A stretch of 64,000 bases of DNA from the NCBI GenBank assembly GCA_038237225.1, contig JBBRYX010000007.1:62001-126000 (forward strand). The letters are read 5' to 3'. The position numbers were made by a program, and so were the translations under genes. How positions within the stretch are numbered: the first letter of the stretch is position 1; each line of letters opens with the position of its first letter. The notes under the pieces are model-generated. The model made no database searches and had not been told where the DNA came from. It worked only from the letters and a program-made list of their open reading frames with translations. The DNA comes from DASVUC01 sp038237225 (GTDB lineage Bacteria; Planctomycetota; Phycisphaerae; Tepidisphaerales; Tepidisphaeraceae). Of the stretch, positions 14,595-22,316 are shown in pieces.

Positions 14595-16184
14595 ATGTGG
14601 GACCATTGGTTCAGACTTGCCCTCGTCATCTTTTACGTGATCGTTCTGTTCACGGTCGCGTTCTACGGAATGCACCGGTACATCCTCGTCTACCTCTATC
14701 TCAAGCATCGCAACAACGGCTACCAGCCCAAGGGCACGTTCGTCGATCTTCCACGCATCACCATCCAGCTTCCGATGTACAACGAGGACCTCGTCGCCGA
14801 GCGCGTCATCAAGGCCACCTGCCAGATCGACTACCCGCTCGACCGATTGGAGATCCAGGTCCTCGACGACAGCACCGATCACTCCGCCGAAATCGCCCAG
14901 GCCAAGTGCGAGGAGTTCGCCGCCAGGGGCATTCCCGTCCATTACATCCATCGCACCAACCGCGAAGGCTACAAGGCCGGCGCGCTCGAAGCCGGTCTTA
15001 AAACTGCCACCGGCGAGTTTGTCGCCATCTTCGACGCTGACTTCATCCCGCCGCGCGACATCCTGAAGAACGTCGTCAACTATTTCTATGACGATCATGT
15101 CGGCATGGTGCAGGTCCGCTGGGACCACCTCAACCGTGATGCGTCCCTCCTCACCAAGAGCCAGGCAATCTTCCTCGACGGCCACTTCGTCATCGAGCAC
15201 ACCGCCCGCAATCGCTCCGGCCGATTCATGCACTTCAACGGCACCGCCGGCGTCTGGCGCCGCAAGACCATCGAAGACGGCGGTGGCTGGCAGCACGACA
15301 CCCTCACCGAAGACCTCGACCTCTCCTACCGCTGCCAACTCAAGGGCTGGCAGTTCGTCTACCTCCCGCAGTTCTCGGCCGCAGCCGAGCTTCCGCCCGA
15401 GATGATCGCCTTCAAGCAACAGGCACACCGCTGGACCAAAGGCTCCATGCAGACCTGCATCAAGCTGCTGCCCAAAATTCTCCGCTCCAAGCACCTCCCC
15501 CGCGCCATCAAGACCGAAGCCTTCTTTCATCTCACCAACACCCTCGTCTATCCGCTGATGGTCCTCCTGACCGTCCTGATGTACCCGACATTCTTCCAGT
15601 TCTTCACCCCATTTAAGACTCACACCTGGGGCTCGTACGTCTTCAGCCTCAGCCTTTTCATCCTCGCCACCTGCTCCGCCAGCACCTTCTTTTGCTTCGG
15701 CCAGCGCGAGCTTTTTGGCAAAGTCGCCGGCTGGCGCACCCTCAAATACATGCCGTTCCTCATGGCCCTCGGCGTCGGTATCGGTGTCAACAACGCCAAA
15801 GCCGTCATCGAAGCCATCTGGAGCGCCATCCGCCGCAAGCCCAGCGAATTCGTCCGCACTCCCAAGTACGGGCAGACCGGTCAGAAGCGAACCAAGAAGT
15901 GGAAAAAACAACAGGTCTTTTCCTTCCACAGCCTCGTTCTCCCAATCCTCGAAATCGCTTTCGGCTGCTACATGGCAAGCTGCCTCTGGATCAGCTTCTG
16001 GTATCAGTGCGGAATCCTCCCCGGCTCCGACAAGTCCGGCTGGGCAAGCGTCCCCTTCCTCCTCATCTTCGCCAGCGGCTACTTCTACGTCGGCTTCGGC
16101 TCCCTCCACGCCATGTGGAAGATGCAACAGGAAAATGACGCCCTCGAAATCCTCGAACCCGAGGTCGTCGAAATCCCCGCGTAA
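14595..16184 (+). CDS. Membrane glycosyltransferase family 2, beta-glycan synthase type
   Basis: Processive GT2 enzyme of 529 residues, similar in layout to cellulose synthase catalytic subunits and CslA-type mannan synthases. One transmembrane helix at about 7-29, a cytosolic GT-A domain with LDDST (90-94), DADF (147-150) and TED (238-240), then the acceptor-strand motif QQAHRW (275-280), and several membrane helices from about 310 on. These are the D, DxD, TED and QxxRW signatures of processive synthases. The substrate is not determined by sequence here; no PilZ domain, BcsB or glycosidase partner is adjacent. It has its own predicted promoter and is convergent with glmM. Confidence 0.88.
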   Translation: MWDHWFRLALVIFYVIVLFTVAFYGMHRYILVYLYLKHRNNGYQPKGTFVDLPRITIQLPMYNEDLVAERVIKATCQIDYPLDRLEIQVLDDSTDHSAEIAQAKCEEFAARGIPVHYIHRTNREGYKAGALEAGLKTATGEFVAIFDADFIPPRDILKNVVNYFYDDHVGMVQVRWDHLNRDASLLTKSQAIFLDGHFVIEHTARNRSGRFMHFNGTAGVWRRKTIEDGGGWQHDTLTEDLDLSYRCQLKGWQFVYLPQFSAAAELPPEMIAFKQQAHRWTKGSMQTCIKLLPKILRSKHLPRAIKTEAFFHLTNTLVYPLMVLLTVLMYPTFFQFFTPFKTHTWGSYVFSLSLFILATCSASTFFCFGQRELFGKVAGWRTLKYMPFLMALGVGIGVNNAKAVIEAIWSAIRRKPSEFVRTPKYGQTGQKRTKKWKKQQVFSFHSLVLPILEIAFGCYMASCLWISFWYQCGILPGSDKSGWASVPFLLIFASGYFYVGFGSLHAMWKMQQENDALEILEPEVVEIPA

Positions 16185-16211
16185 GCCGATCCTAACCTTT
16201 TGCTGAAGCAC

Positions 16212-16241
16212 CAACCTCACGGACCACAGTCCGTGGGGTTG
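16212..16241. terminator. Hairpin between convergent genes
   Basis: CAACCTCACGGAC, loop CACA, GTCCGTGGGGTTG forms a 13-bp stem with one mismatch between the GT2 stop and the glmM stop. No strong T-run is present, so termination is only inferred. Confidence 0.45.
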
Positions 16242-16293
16242 TTCTCGCTCCAACAATTCTTGGGGACGAGCGAAATGGAATCGCGCGACATCG

Positions 16294-17670
16294 TCACCCC
16301 TTTATCGCCTGGTCCACAATCGCCTGCACCTGATTCACCCGCTCCTCTGCCGTCGTCCGATCCGGGGCCTCCGCGATGATCCGCATGATTGGCTCGGTAT
16401 TGCTGGGCCGCGCATGGACCCACGCATTTGGCCAATCGATCCGAATGCCATCCTGCGTGTCCACTTTCTCCGTCATGAAATGCTGCTTGAGCGCCGCCAC
16501 CGCGCGATCCGCATCCTCCCGCCGGCATTCAAACTTTGTCTTCACAATCTCATAGCGTGGAATTTCCGCGACGAGCTGCGATACCGTCTTCCCCGTCGCT
16601 GCCATCAGACCAAGCACGTACGCCATCCCAACCATCGAGTCCCGACCGGGAACAATGCCCGGAGCGATGACCCCGCCGTTGCCTTCGCCCCCGATCGAGG
16701 CGCCTTCCTTAAGCATAATATCCACCACGTTGGCTTCGCCCACCGGCGTGCGGACCACCCGCGAGCCGGTCCGGGCGGCAATGTCATCCAGCATTCGGCT
16801 CGTCGAAAGGTTCGTGACCGTGGGGCCTGGCTTTTTGCTGAGAATGAACTGCGCGCACAGCGCGAGCGAATATTCCTCCCCGATGTAGCCGCCGTTCTCG
16901 TCGACGATCGCCAGCCGATCCGCATCCGGATCCTGAGCAAAACCCGCGTGCGCTTTCTGCCGCTTCACTTCCTCCGCAAGCTGTGTAAGGTTCGCCTTCG
17001 TCGGCTCAGGCTCATGCGGAAACTGCCCATTCGGCGTGTTGTTCAGATGAATGAGCTGACACCCCAGCTTGTTCAACATCGTCGCCGCTGACACGCACCC
17101 CGCGCCATTCACCGAGTCCAACACCACCTTGTACCGCTTCGTCGAAATCCCCAGCACATCCACCCGATCCAGCACGCGCTTCACATGCAGCGCATGCGTC
17201 TCCGAATTTTTGATAGCCGCTGAGAGGTCCTGAACCCGCACATAGCTTGTTGCGCCTTCGTCATACAAATTTTTCAGTCTCGCCGCATCGCCCGCGGGCA
17301 GCGCGACCGCATTCTGATTCAGAAACTTCAGTCCGTTCCATTCAATCGGATTGTGCGAAGCCGTCGCGATCATGCCCGCATCGGTTTTGAGATACTGCAC
17401 CATCATCGCGACGCCGGGGGTTGTGACGATGTCGAGGTCGATGACTTCGATTCCCGACGCCGTGAGTGCGGAGACGGCGGCATCCCGAACCCAGGTTCCG
17501 CTGGGACGCGAATCCCTCCCGAAAACGACACGATGCCGTTGCCCGTTCACCGGCGAGGATTGTTTGAGAAAGTTGCCGAAGGCGGCGGCCATCCGCATGA
17601 TGGTGACCGGGGTCAACGTCCCGCCGACCGTTCCGCGCAGACCTGAAACGCCAATCATCAATGCTTCCAT
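16294..17670 (-). CDS. glmM: Phosphohexomutase, probable phosphoglucosamine mutase
   Basis: Alpha-D-phosphohexomutase, 458 residues, four-domain family. The active-site serine is in ATASHNP (Ser105), the magnesium loop is DPDADR, the sugar loop is GEGNGG, and RPSNTEP is the phosphate-binding loop. In GlmM this converts glucosamine-6-P to glucosamine-1-P for UDP-GlcNAc and hence peptidoglycan. The N-terminus (GVSGLRGTVG) differs somewhat from the usual FGTDGIRG, so a phosphomannomutase/phosphoglucomutase role is not excluded. AAAGGAGTTTGC just before this ATG selects it over an ATG nine codons upstream. Last gene of the psd-pssA-trmB-glmM run. Confidence 0.85.
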   Translation of the reverse strand: MEALMIGVSGLRGTVGGTLTPVTIMRMAAAFGNFLKQSSPVNGQRHRVVFGRDSRPSGTWVRDAAVSALTASGIEVIDLDIVTTPGVAMMVQYLKTDAGMIATASHNPIEWNGLKFLNQNAVALPAGDAARLKNLYDEGATSYVRVQDLSAAIKNSETHALHVKRVLDRVDVLGISTKRYKVVLDSVNGAGCVSAATMLNKLGCQLIHLNNTPNGQFPHEPEPTKANLTQLAEEVKRQKAHAGFAQDPDADRLAIVDENGGYIGEEYSLALCAQFILSKKPGPTVTNLSTSRMLDDIAARTGSRVVRTPVGEANVVDIMLKEGASIGGEGNGGVIAPGIVPGRDSMVGMAYVLGLMAATGKTVSQLVAEIPRYEIVKTKFECRREDADRAVAALKQHFMTEKVDTQDGIRIDWPNAWVHARPSNTEPIMRIIAEAPDRTTAEERVNQVQAIVDQAIKG

Positions 17671-17769
17671 GCAAACTCCTTTGCGATGAGGTCGCATTAT
17701 TGGCAGGGGAGTTAATGCTGCAAGTTGGGGAGTGGGATGCCTTCACCGACCGACCAGAAATTTCCGGTT

Positions 17770-18573
17770 TCAACCGATTTTGCTGATTTCGAAGTAGTGG
17801 ATGGGCACTCGCTTTTTGATGAACCGGCTCTCGAAGCACGTCGCTTCTCCGGAGAAATATCGCTTCGAGGTGTGGGCGAGAGCGGCGGGGTCATTCCAGA
17901 AGTCGGCGGAGTGGACCGTAACCTTGAAAAGCCGCTGGACCGCTTGATTCGGCTTTGGAAGATCCTCTGCGCGCATCAAGTCACGGGTTCGAACGCGCGA
18001 GCTGGTGGGGGAGAGCTGGGGGCCGCAAAAATGCTCGGGCTCGGGGAGACCGAAGAGCGCGAGAACCCATTGGTAATACCCGGGGTGATCGGTCTTGAGG
18101 GACAGCGTTGAGTTCTGATCTCGCAAGACGGCGTGAGCTTCAGTTAGAAACGGCTCGGCAATCAGCCGATTCTTCAGCTCGATCGGCCGGTCGCACGGGT
18201 CGGGATGGAAGACCCAGATCTCGTCGACTTCTCGCTCGGAAAAGATCTTCCCCACCTCCTGCCCGCGGCCGCGGAGGAGGATTGTATTCCTGATCCCGCT
18301 CGCGCTGACGTGCTGGGCGCCGTCGTACAGGGACTTGTATTTCCAATCCAGCCCCACGAATCCCATGCGCGGGTGCCGGGCGGCAATTCTCGTCAGGTAC
18401 GTTGCGTCAGCGCATCCCACTTCAAAGATGATGCGGCCGTCAAACGTCGGACCGATGCGTCGCTGAAAGACATCTGCCCAGTGGCCGCGATTTTGAAATG
18501 CCGCCTGATCGACAAGAGCCACACCGGGAAAGTCGAGCAGCTTCGGGGCATAAATGCTGCGCGGTTTTGTCAT
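17770..18573 (-). CDS. trmB: tRNA (guanine-N7)-methyltransferase, divergent TrmB
   Basis: SAM-dependent Rossmann methyltransferase of 267 residues that would make m7G46 in tRNA variable loops. IIFEVGCADATYLTRIAARH is the SAM loop; FVGLDWKYKSL follows; IWVFHPDPCDRPIELKNRLI replaces the canonical FPDPWPKxRHxKRRL signature. The changes at the PWPK segment make it a divergent member. It starts 11 nt after the pssA stop, so it is co-transcribed with the phospholipid genes. Confidence 0.8.
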   Translation of the reverse strand: MTKPRSIYAPKLLDFPGVALVDQAAFQNRGHWADVFQRRIGPTFDGRIIFEVGCADATYLTRIAARHPRMGFVGLDWKYKSLYDGAQHVSASGIRNTILLRGRGQEVGKIFSEREVDEIWVFHPDPCDRPIELKNRLIAEPFLTEAHAVLRDQNSTLSLKTDHPGYYQWVLALFGLPEPEHFCGPQLSPTSSRVRTRDLMRAEDLPKPNQAVQRLFKVTVHSADFWNDPAALAHTSKRYFSGEATCFESRFIKKRVPIHYFEISKIG

Positions 18574-18584
18574 CGCGTGAAAGA

Positions 18585-19577
18585 CTATTGCTTAATCGGA
18601 ATCATGCGCCGGCGGGCGCGGGCGTAGAGCCAGGATGCGGGGCCCATGAACGAATACAGCAGCATGCCGATCGCGATCGTGTATTGGTGCCAGACGATCA
18701 GCAGCAAGAGCAGCACGAGCACGACCAGGAGTCTTCCGATGGATCGACGGCCGCGCAGGTAGCGGTTCACGACGTGGCCGTACCGAAAGTGCGACACCAT
18801 CAACAAGCCAGTCGCCAGGACGATGAGCGGGAGCACGTAGAGGCAGATCTGGGCCAGCGTGTTGCAGAAGTTGTGGGCGCGCGATCCATCGAGGTATACG
18901 GTGGCCGTATATCGAAGATCCTGCTGCATAAGAACCCAAGCGGCAACCGTGCCACCGGCGCCGGGGCTGGGGAGGCCGAGAAATGAGAAGTGGTGCTGCT
19001 CGCCGTGCTCGTTCGAGACGTTGAAGCGCGCGAGGCGAATGGCGGCACAGGAAAAATATAGAGCGGCCATCGCCCAGATCAGGCGGGTGATCACGTTTGG
19101 AAGGTTCGCGGGTCCCTCTGCTCGAAAAAGCTGAAGCGCGATGAATGCGGGAGCGGCGCCGAAGCTGATGACATCGGCGAGGCTGTCAAGCTGGCCGCCG
19201 AAGTCCGTGGTGTGGCGGGCGAACCGGGCAAGCCGTCCGTCTATGGCATCGAACAGCATCGCCAGAAAGATCAGATACGCGGCGGCGACAAACCCGTGCG
19301 ACGTCCACCAGCGCGTCAGCTCATCGCGGAAGATGAACGTGTTGCCGCCATGCATGACGCTCTCGGCACCGAGCGCCGCAACATACATCGCGCCGAATCC
19401 GCAGACGGCATTGCCCAACGTTGCCAACGACGGAAGAAAGTGGACCGAGCGAATGTAGGCGCGGCGACCGTGCCGGCGAAATCGCCGCCGGCGATGACCG
19501 GAAGGAAACTTTTGCTTATCCCGCTTGCGCTTGCTCATCGAACCCATCGCGGCGGAGGATGTATCGGGATCAGACAT
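18585..19577 (-). CDS. pssA: CDP-diacylglycerol--serine O-phosphatidyltransferase
   Basis: Makes phosphatidylserine from CDP-diacylglycerol and serine in the inner membrane. The CDP-alcohol phosphatidyltransferase motif is complete: DAIDGRLARFARHTTDFGGQ followed by LDSLADVISFG (D-x2-DG-x2-AR-x8-G-x3-D-x3-D). The 330-residue protein has a basic N-terminal tail of ~40 residues (KRKRDKQKFPSGHRRRRFRR) before the first membrane helix, and about six to eight membrane segments. Its partner psd lies 50 nt upstream, giving a complete PS-to-PE route. Confidence 0.93.
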   Translation of the reverse strand: MSDPDTSSAAMGSMSKRKRDKQKFPSGHRRRRFRRHGRRAYIRSVHFLPSLATLGNAVCGFGAMYVAALGAESVMHGGNTFIFRDELTRWWTSHGFVAAAYLIFLAMLFDAIDGRLARFARHTTDFGGQLDSLADVISFGAAPAFIALQLFRAEGPANLPNVITRLIWAMAALYFSCAAIRLARFNVSNEHGEQHHFSFLGLPSPGAGGTVAAWVLMQQDLRYTATVYLDGSRAHNFCNTLAQICLYVLPLIVLATGLLMVSHFRYGHVVNRYLRGRRSIGRLLVVLVLLLLLIVWHQYTIAIGMLLYSFMGPASWLYARARRRMIPIKQ

Positions 19578-19627
19578 CGGTTGTTCAACAATACATCATT
19601 CAGCGCCAACGCGGCAGCATCAAACTG

Positions 19628-20362
19628 TTACGCGGGCGTTTGGCGCCCAATCAGCGGCTCAAGCTCCGGGCTTTTGCTGGCAGGCTCGGTCGTTTGGATC
19701 GGCTCTTCCAGAAGCGCGATCACATCCGCGCCGCCACGTACCTTCTGACCGGGCTGCACCTGGATTTTCGGCTTCAAGAACGTCGGGATATACAGCTCGG
19801 TGCGCGAGCCAAACTTGATCATGCCGATGCGCTCTCCGCGGCGGAGGGTGTCGTCCATTCGCGCGGTGAAGATGATTCGCCGGGCGATCAAGCCCACGAT
19901 TTGCTTCACGACGGCGATGCGCCGCTCGCCGTTGATCTCCGCCATCACGATCGTGTTCGATTCGTTCTGACTGGAGGCCTCGTTGTGGCTCATTGCGTTG
20001 ATGAATTTGCCTTTTTTGTAGATCACATCCACCACGCGGCCGTCGCAAGGCGAGCGGTTGATGTGCACGTTGAAGACAGAAAGAAAGATGCCCACGCGGA
20101 CCGCCGGGCCGCCCAGAAGGGCGTCATGCGGCAGCTCTTCCACATCGCTGACCGTGCCGTCAGCCGGCGAAACGTACGCGAACTGCTGCGTTGGAATAGG
20201 CCGGTTCGGATCACGGAAGAACGCAAAGAGCCAGATGAGAACAGGGATCGTGATCAACCCGAGCCACCACCACGCGGCCCATCCCAGCACAACGCCAACG
20301 ATGGCAAGTGCGACCGTACCGATAAGCATTTCGCGCCAGCCGTGCCGGGTTAGAGGGACCAT
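19628..20362 (-). CDS. psd: Phosphatidylserine decarboxylase, short (archaeal-type) form
   Basis: Pyruvoyl-dependent enzyme that makes phosphatidylethanolamine. At 244 residues it belongs to the short class. Two N-terminal membrane helices are followed by FFRDPNRPIP, SPADGTVS, SVFNVHINRSPCDG and GLIARRI. The autocleavage site is Gly-Ser in IKFGSRTELYIP, which yields the pyruvoyl alpha chain. The tail after residue ~225 is Pro/Glu-rich. First gene of psd-pssA-trmB-glmM. Confidence 0.93.
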   Translation of the reverse strand: MVPLTRHGWREMLIGTVALAIVGVVLGWAAWWWLGLITIPVLIWLFAFFRDPNRPIPTQQFAYVSPADGTVSDVEELPHDALLGGPAVRVGIFLSVFNVHINRSPCDGRVVDVIYKKGKFINAMSHNEASSQNESNTIVMAEINGERRIAVVKQIVGLIARRIIFTARMDDTLRRGERIGMIKFGSRTELYIPTFLKPKIQVQPGQKVRGGADVIALLEEPIQTTEPASKSPELEPLIGRQTPA

Positions 20363-20459
20363 GCCTGCAAACTAGGGGGGTGAAGGATAGGTGTCAATGT
20401 TCATTGAAAACGGCGGCCTTCGATTGATCCTTGTCGCCTGACGGAACATCACGACCTGG

Positions 20460-20885
20460 TTAACGCGACGGTTCAAGAAGACCAAGCTGAATTTGAATCG
20501 ACCGCGCGATTCGCGGAAGCGAGTCATTCATGTGCAGCGCGGCAACTGTTGCACGGCCGATTGCTGTTTTTCCATGACACAATCCCTGTGCATCCATTTC
20601 AAAGTGCTCTTGCCACTGCTGCGATTGAGGATTGAATAATGGCACTGCCTGGCCGGTAAGCGAGTCGTTGACTATGCGTTTGTCGGATTTGTGCAAGCTA
20701 CAGCAGGGACACTGAAGGGCAAGATTAAATACCCCGGTCGCGCCACCTTGGCTCTTGGGAATGATGTGGTTGATGTGGAAGACCGCAGCCTGTCCCACCT
20801 GCGCGAGTCTGCAATAAACGCACCTTCCCTGATCGCGTCGGAACACCTGCGTGCGAAGCGCCTTGGATATGGCCGATAGGCTCAC
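20460..20885 (-). CDS. HNH endonuclease
   Basis: 141-residue HNH nuclease. CVYC near residue 22, the HINHIIPKSQGG core (first His and Asn of HNH), NLALQCPCCSLHKSDK with the second Cys pair and final His of the fold. The C-terminal ~60 residues do not match a known domain by eye. The start codon is GTG and overlaps the stop of the upstream small gene (GTGA), so the two are translationally coupled. Role (defence, mobile-element or repair) cannot be told from sequence. Confidence 0.82.
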   Translation of the reverse strand: MSLSAISKALRTQVFRRDQGRCVYCRLAQVGQAAVFHINHIIPKSQGGATGVFNLALQCPCCSLHKSDKRIVNDSLTGQAVPLFNPQSQQWQEHFEMDAQGLCHGKTAIGRATVAALHMNDSLPRIARSIQIQLGLLEPSR

Positions 20886-21121
20886 GTTGTGGGTTTCGAT
20901 TGAAGCGCAAGCGTGATGATCTGCCCGAACTGCGCCATGTGAACGAGTGTTTCCAGTTCCGCCTTCTCAGTCGATGCCAACGCGCCATCTGTGTTTCGCT
21001 CCAGCAGATCATGCATTCGATCGATCAAACCATCAGAGAGCTTTACAATGTCCGCGAGGACATTTCGAGGCACCGAGAGGATCACCGAGTCGGCCGCTTG
21101 GATCATGGCGGTTCCAATCAT
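20882..21121 (-). CDS. Small protein coupled to the HNH nuclease
   Basis: 79 residues, MIGTAMIQAADSVILSVPRN at the N-terminus, ending in a helix-rich segment (KAELETLVHMAQFGQIITLA). No cysteine pairs, signal peptide or membrane helix. No family recognised. The stop TGA shares bases with the GTG start of the downstream HNH gene. A TTG four codons upstream is an alternative start. It lies 35 nt after sdhB. Confidence 0.6.
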   Translation of the reverse strand: MIGTAMIQAADSVILSVPRNVLADIVKLSDGLIDRMHDLLERNTDGALASTEKAELETLVHMAQFGQIITLALQSKPTT

Positions 21122-21156
21122 ACCAGATGGCAATACCGTAGCATCTCGCGATCCGC

Positions 21157-21942
21157 TCACCTCATAAAGAACTTCTTCACCGCATAAACCGTCGCCTGCC
21201 TTTGCACCGCGGCGATGCTTTCCAGCAGCGGGATATCCTTCGGGCAGACCTCCACGCAGTTGCCGGCTTTGCCGCAATCGGCGACGCCGCCTTCTTCCAT
21301 CATCACCTCCAGGCGATCGCTCTTGAGGGCTTTGCCGATCGGGTGATTGTTGAAGAGCCGCACCTGCGAGATCACGGCTGCGCCGACGAATTTGTTGGTG
21401 GGGGTGTACTGCGGGCATGCCTCAAGACAGCAGCCGCACGAGATGCAGCGACTTAACGGGTAGCGCTCTTCCTGAAGATACTGCGAGATCGGGGGGCCGG
21501 GCCCCAGGTCGTAGGTGCCGTCGATCGGAACCCACGCTTTGACGCGCTTGAGATCGTTGAACAGGCGCGAGCGGTCGACGAAGAGATCGCGCACCAGCGG
21601 GAACTTCGTCATCGGCTCGAGCGTGATCGGGTGATCGAGCTTCTCGACCAGCGCCGAGCAGGACTGCCGGGTCTTGCCGTTGATCAGCATCGTGCACGCG
21701 CCGCAGACTTCTTCGAGGCAGCCGGAATCCCACACCGGCGTGGTCGTCTTCACGCCTTCAACCGTCGTCGGATGCGCGGCGATCCATTGCAGGGCCGAGA
21801 TGATGTTCATCTGCGGACGCAGCGGAACGTCAAATTCCTCCCATCGCGGGTCCTGATTGGGTCCATCCTGCCGGCGGATGCGGAAGCGAACGGCTCGGTC
21901 ATCAGGCGCAATTTGAGAAGTCTCGGTCGTCGTAGGATTCAT
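21157..21942 (-). CDS. sdhB: Succinate dehydrogenase/fumarate reductase iron-sulfur subunit
   Basis: Electron-transfer subunit of complex II, 261 residues. The N-terminal plant-type ferredoxin domain has the 2Fe-2S ligands in SGCLEEVCGACTMLINGK with a later Cys (RQSCSA). The C-terminal domain has CISCGCCLEACP and CGKAGNCVEVCPKDIPL, the 4Fe-4S and 3Fe-4S cluster ligands. The sdhA and sdhC genes normally beside it are not in this window; the upstream side is a gap with repeats. Confidence 0.95.
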   Translation of the reverse strand: MNPTTTETSQIAPDDRAVRFRIRRQDGPNQDPRWEEFDVPLRPQMNIISALQWIAAHPTTVEGVKTTTPVWDSGCLEEVCGACTMLINGKTRQSCSALVEKLDHPITLEPMTKFPLVRDLFVDRSRLFNDLKRVKAWVPIDGTYDLGPGPPISQYLQEERYPLSRCISCGCCLEACPQYTPTNKFVGAAVISQVRLFNNHPIGKALKSDRLEVMMEEGGVADCGKAGNCVEVCPKDIPLLESIAAVQRQATVYAVKKFFMR

Positions 21943-22013
21943 GAGAGTTGAACGATGGTATGAGTTCGAGCGGGCGCAGACAAGATCGCCACGAATCCGC
22001 AGGCGACCCGGTG

Positions 22014-22092
22014 ATACGGATCCTACTTAATTCCTGCGCCTTCGGTTAGCGGCCCCGCTTGCGGGGGCGCGGATTTCTTAATCGAATCCGAA
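22014..22092. repeat. 102-bp palindromic repeat, copy A (internally deleted)
   Basis: It starts with ATACGGATCCTACTTAATTC and CTGCGCC, then has the GC core GTTAGCGGCCCCGCTTGCGG and GGGCGCGGATTTC. The distal arm is shortened to TTAATCGAATCCGA, about 20 bp less than in the other copies. Confidence 0.75.
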
Positions 22093-22146
22093 GACAGTGG
22101 GGATAACGGTCTTCTATATCATTGTGCAAGATCACGCGCTGTTCGT

Positions 22147-22265
22147 TGTCGTCCTGAGAGCGTGTGAATTTTTCTCGTAGCACGGGCATCTTGCCCGTGT
22201 TTGATGCGGGCACGGGCAAGATGCCCGTGCTACAGTCAAATCTTCACAAACTCTCAGGATGACAA
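22147..22265. repeat. CACGGGCATCTTGCCCGTG palindromic repeat, copy 1
   Basis: Outer arms GTCCTGAGAGCGTGTGAATT and AATCTTCACAAACTCTCAGG are inverted repeats; the inner arms are GTAGCACGGGCATCTTGCCC and GGGCAAGATGCCCGTGCTAC. The complete ~118-bp element lies in the gap between sdhB and the pilus gene cluster, which has nothing else of note. Confidence 0.8.
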
Positions 22266-22316
22266 TCAGCGCCGAATCACGCACAGCCATTTAGCCACTT
22301 GACTGCGCGATCTGAT

